NCBI GenBank assembly: GCA_935421135.1
Contig: OW285192.1
Location: 2,895,501-2,959,500, forward strand
Length of the DNA: 64,000 bases
Direction of reading: 5' to 3'
Source of the DNA: Bugulina stolonifera
Taxonomy: Eukaryota > Bryozoa > Gymnolaemata > Cheilostomatida > Bugulidae
Part shown: positions 59,571 through 64,000 of the stretch, one piece after another
Position numbering within the stretch: the stretch's first letter is position 1
Layout of the letters: the number at the start of each line of letters is the position of its first letter
Translations under genes and position numbers: made by a program
Notes under the pieces: generated by a model
Database searches by the model: none
Told to the model about the DNA's origin: nothing
What the model saw: the letters and a program-made list of their open reading frames with translations, nothing else

Positions 59571-60731
59571 CGCCACCTTTTATGTCCCAAACGTTTTAGT
59601 AGACTTCATTCTAATAAATGTATGAAAGTTGGTCTCACAATCTAATAGAACACCATATATGTAGATAGAAAGTCAGGTCCACTTAATCAATCAATTAGTG
59701 AGGTCAGTCCATTTAATCAATCTAATTAAACTAGGCCTGGTAGTTCACCTAAACCTAAGTGATAAAAATACAGGCTAATAATAGCCTACATCCTACTACA
59801 TGTATATAAAAAATCTATGCAATTTCATTTGGCACAAGAGACTGTTTCTGTACTCTAACTCTTGAACTTGAAAAGTACAGAAAATTTTTACCATGCCATT
59901 TGTAAAGTCATTATTCAGCAACAATCCTGAAACAATTTCCTTGAACATGTCTGACTCACTTTAATATTTTTTTCACTCATATTTACAAATTTAGGTTGGT
60001 CACCCTGAGTAAGTATAAAATAATTATTCAACTAGAACTAACTTATCTTAAAATTAAACAAAATATTAATATAAATATATGAGAATTTTAATTAAATTTA
60101 ATTTACCAATGTCAATGTACATGTTTCATCAGAAAATCTGTGATCTTTAATAACAAACTTAATTTAAATAATTTACAAGACAGCACTAGCCACTAGACGA
60201 TAATCTTAATCTCTCGGGCAAAACACTATATAGATAATTTCATGCACATTATAATTATTATTACATTATAATTATAATAATAACAAAGTTTCTTTAAAAA
60301 AATGATCGGAAATGCAAAATAAATAAGCTGACGGGGTTCGCTGCCATCGGTCGTTCTATTAGCCAACAATCGTAGCTCGCTATACTTGGTAGCACGCATA
60401 TCTATACTATTATGTCCCTATTAAAGAAAAATCACCTAACGCTTCTTCTATGAATCAGCTGATTTCATAGTCTGAGATCACCAATAATAAACCCTCAGAT
60501 TGAATATATCCAATGGTATATGTGTTATGTTAGCAGAGCGTCCGAGCTTGAGCATTACAATAAACCGCAGGCCATCCTGCACTTGCAACTAATGTGGTGC
60601 AAAGTAAGAATTTCTAATAAATAGTTTCAGAATTGAGTTGATTATAGCTGGCCATAACAACTGATTTTGTTGTGACACGTGGGGTATTTTATTCCTACTG
60701 CACTTTACACCAAACCTCCTAAATCAAGGGC
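59571..60731. other. Upstream flank of the next gene
   Basis: AT-rich to about 60310, then a more balanced stretch (60330-60600) that could hold the promoter. No core promoter motif is certain. Confidence 0.4.
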
Positions 60732-63694
60732 ATGGATAATCAGTACGGCCTTTTTCTTGCAAACGAAAACATCAGCAGGAACATAAGTCAGGGTCAGCGT
60801 GAGACAGAGTGTGGAGATCACATAGAAACTATCAGTTGCAGATGCCTCAATGTACGGTTCAAACTTTCTGATCTTGAAGCACAGAGAGAGACGTCTCTCC
60901 CAATTGACAATGATGTCACTCTCAATTCCTTCCTGATTGAACCAAAAAGACTAGTAGCCTTCTCAGATGGTCATGGTCATGGTGATAAAAACTTAGGTGC
61001 TCAAATTATTTTCCCCGATTTCATTGTAAATCAGGAGGTTCAAGGTTGGATTGTCTCAACATGCTTCAACTGCAAAACCGTAACGCATGCCGTATCATTT
61101 CATGATAGCCATCATGTTTACGTCAATGTCGGAGGCATGTTATCGGGTTGTCAACAACAAACAGTGATATCAAAAAATCCAAACTATTCAAAGCTGTTTG
61201 GACTTGTGACATATTCTGCTGAGAGTACAATTGAAGCACCATCCGTCCTTAAACCGTCGATCATGGACCTTCTTCGGAGAATCAAAGAGCGTTCTGCTGA
61301 ATATATTGAAGAAGAAAAGGGGAAAATGAAAAAACGTGTACGTGAGTATGAGGCTGTGGAGTTGGCCACGTTTGAAGACTTGCAAAGCACAGTGAGTACC
61401 AACAAAATTAACATTGAGCAACAAATTTTGGCAGTATTTAATGATGTGAATGACGATGCAGACAGTGCATATGAGAGGAGTGTGGAGGAAATACCGGGCA
61501 ATGTGACTACTGTCTTCAATAGCAACGCAGGTACTAGTTATTTTAATAGAATATTGCTGACTCAACAAGTAGACTAGATACATGTAGGACCTAGATAGGC
61601 CTAATCTTTGATCTCCAAATCAGTTAACTAACTAAAAGTAGGCTGTGGGATAAGTTGTTCTCACCCCGTCCTTTGGTCAAGAGAGCATGTTATCAACTCA
61701 AACTGTAGCTGACCGATAATAGGTTCTTTGAGTTCATGAATTTGCAAATGTAAACGTTGGAATTATTTAAGCCAAGTTTTGAATTTAGACCATCATGCTT
61801 TAGTCGATTATAGCAAGCCCATGATATTGTCTAGTTCTATAGGAAATGATTTCATTTCATTTTGCCATAGGAAAGAAGGGTCGAAGTTCAAGTATTGTTG
61901 ATGAAATGTTTGACTTGGATCCATTTGCTGACGACAACTACGATGATGGTGATGATAGTATTTTTACTGATGATGAAACTGAAGTCACTCCCAACTACAA
62001 ATCACGATCTAGTAAGTGATTTACTCTTTTATATTTACTTATGCCACAAGTGTGCAGCATTAGCCTAGTGATGTGCAGCATTAGCCTAGGTGTGCAGCAT
62101 TAGCCTAGTGATGTGCAGCATTAGCCTAGTAATGAGCTAGGTGCACATGTTACTGTTAGAATGTAATAAAATAGTAGCCTAATAAAGTAAATTTTCTAGA
62201 CTTTAGAGCGTTTTTTTAAAATAAATATAGACCTACCTTTAAATAATATGTCACAACCGCCATCTAATGTACAAATTTCCTGCAGGTGTGTGTGAAGCAG
62301 CTTTAGCATTGTACAGTCGTCGCCTTACATGAGGTTTTATTGGGTGTTTCCTGAACTATAAGCTGTGTATGTCCTAGACTAGGTTGGAGTTGAGAAACCT
62401 AACCATGCTGAGTGGTAAGATGATTAAGGTTGATATTAAGAGCTCAGCCTATTGCCATAAATAGGCTATAGTCGTCCTAAGTGATGTCATGCAAAAACCA
62501 GCTGATCAAAGTTCAAATTACCGTAGAAAACTGACCATTCACTTCGACTTGGTACCTAGACCTAGTGTGTTTTGGAATTGCCTGCACAATGGTTCTTTGT
62601 GAAGAGGTAGAGAATTTATATACATGTACCTATTATACATGTAGGCCTACTGCTGCTGCCTACACTTAACACACTGATATACACACTGATATATGGGTTA
62701 GGTTGGTTGTATCATGTGGTTTAATATTGAACTCCCAAGAACGAGAGTGATTGTTATTGAATATAATTATATTTCTTGTAAACTATAGCTTATAGTATAC
62801 ATCATACATAATAGCCTGCTCAAAAGAGAGGATAACTGCTTAGTGTCAAAAACAGCTAGAGAGCGTGAAGGCTACATTTACATGTATAGATCACCCAGTC
62901 ATTGGCTAAAACTAAAAGTGCTTATCTCCGACTCCTCTTACCATATATCTGAAATTACATAACATAGTCAGCAGTTAGGCCTATGCTGATGCTCCATGTG
63001 GAGATTACAAGCCAGTCTACTGGTGGCTGTTTGTTGTTGGAAGATATGATTCGTTTAACATTCAAAGTTCTAAATTAGAAGTCAGAACTGTGAGACAAAC
63101 TACTGCAGCTTAGATACCTAATTATTATTTTGTGTTTCTCTGTTGTTATCCTATTTGAATAGGTCTACCTATTGATTGTCCCAGCAACAGTCTCAGTAAT
63201 GCTCTATATGCTGTTGTTGAGTGCATAAGCTATTAATAGATGTTTATCACGTCACTGCCAGTGGAAATTTCCAGCTTCATGATTCATTGAAATTGAAAAC
63301 CTATTTTGAGGATCACAATAAAGTGCATGCTGGATAAAGATGGGAAATACATGTAAATCCTGTGTAGATTATAGCCTATGAGTGTGTACTGTACTGTTAT
63401 GACGTGGACTTGTTCTCTCCCACCTTCAGGTCCTCTCATTTGACTCCCAGAGATGAGTACAATGTAGTGTAAATCCCTAAACTGTTTGCCGCTTCTAAAT
63501 CACTCAGATATCTCACTTGAAGGTCTCAGTTGGATTACAAGCTCATCATCGTTTATTTTTAATATCTGGACTGAACCGGACTCACTGTTTCTGTATTGAT
63601 ATTAACAGAAGAACAGCAGGCTTGGAGGAATGCGATTAGTCAATCACTGCCACATGGATATCAGATGTATTTTATGGCCATCAAAGTTTGCTAA
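60732..63694 (+). CDS. Three-exon gene, product not recognised, CxC/CxxC protein
   Basis: Exons 60732-61530, 61871-62011 and 63609-63694; donors GTACTA (weak) and GTAAGT, acceptors CCATAG and AACAG, phases 1 and 1 both matched. About 341 residues. ATG 60732 has a good context and upstream stops. Visible features are C-R-C at 36-38 and C-F-N-C at 111-114, which with nearby His could form a zinc site. A helical, highly charged segment follows at about 175-215 (IKERSAEYIEEEKGKMKKR), then KKGRSSSIVDEMF, a possible phosphorylation site. Next is an acidic run around 285-306, and the end is LPHGYQMYFMAIKVC. No signal peptide or membrane segment. If the GTAAGT donor at 62012 is not used, a TGA at 62017 ends the protein after exon 2. 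The clean phases make it a credible host gene. Confidence 0.75.
62052..62140. repeat. Short tandem repeat in an intron
   Basis: Four copies of GTGCAGCATTAGCCTAG with spacers of 2-4 bases. Confidence 0.85.
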
Positions 63695-64000
63695 ATTATA
63701 AGCTTATCACTACGTCCTGATGTTGTTGTCAGAATTGGAATTGTCTTCCCTCCCTTTGAAAAGCCTGACTTGCTACTCATTTGCTCACATTGTGTGAGCT
63801 ATTCATATGCCTGCCCAATGATTAACATTGGAGAGTTTTAAGCTAACTTACCTCTGCCAGTGATTTAAGACAGTTTGCAAATTATTAATTAATTATTGTG
63901 GTATTTTTTCCAAATAATTTGGCGAAAAAGTTGAAAAAGCATGTTATACCCTAGAAAAAAAGGGAGAGAAATTCAGTTGGACATGACAATCAGTTACGTG
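63695..64000. other. 3' flank, no feature
   Basis: Nothing beyond the stop codon of the three-exon gene can be supported. Confidence 0.5.

Overview
This window is nuclear DNA from an animal, probably an early-branching marine invertebrate such as a sponge. The evidence is spliced genes with mostly short GT-AG introns, a complete animal-type lysosomal sulfatase gene, a START-domain gene, a RING/B-box/coiled-coil/beta-propeller (TRIM-like) gene, and a dense load of LINE, LTR, SINE and hAT elements in AT-rich DNA. The species cannot be fixed from the sequence. All exon models come from reading splice sites, reading phase and protein similarity by eye.

Layout. 1-5139 holds an unrecognised spliced gene end (940-1538) and then a relic retroelement-like unit: a charged ORF (1594-2421), an envelope-like glycoprotein with one in-frame TAG (2450-4591) that runs directly into a retropepsin-like domain, and a lysine-rich tail ORF. 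No reverse transcriptase is linked to it. 6528-13068 is repeats: a solo LTR with a 4-bp target duplication, a 2.9-kb hAT-type element with a perfect 8-bp duplication, and two further LTR copies in opposite orientation. 14261-20394 (minus) is a ten-exon iduronate-2-sulfatase gene. 22610-30310 is a transposon graveyard: LINE, hAT with transposase remnant, MITE, a transposon-associated pseudogene, and a Ty3-like Gag/protease relic. 30716-37227 is the TRIM-like gene, whose introns hold a foldback element, two head-to-head SINEs and a solo LTR. 37667-47222 is again nested transposons. 48462-54149 is a STARD10/PCTP-like lipid-transfer gene. 54660-59570 is minisatellites, SINE, hAT and LINE relics. 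60732-63694 is an unrecognised three-exon gene.

The host genes (sulfatase, lipid transfer, ubiquitin ligase-like, unknown) show no shared pathway; this is ordinary eukaryotic gene spacing, not an operon. The most unusual signals are a 25-unit tandem array in START-gene intron 3 that multiplies the authentic 5' splice site, two similar cases in the sulfatase gene where 3' splice sites are duplicated, a START-gene exon lying inside a MITE hairpin, and the envelope-protease ORF.
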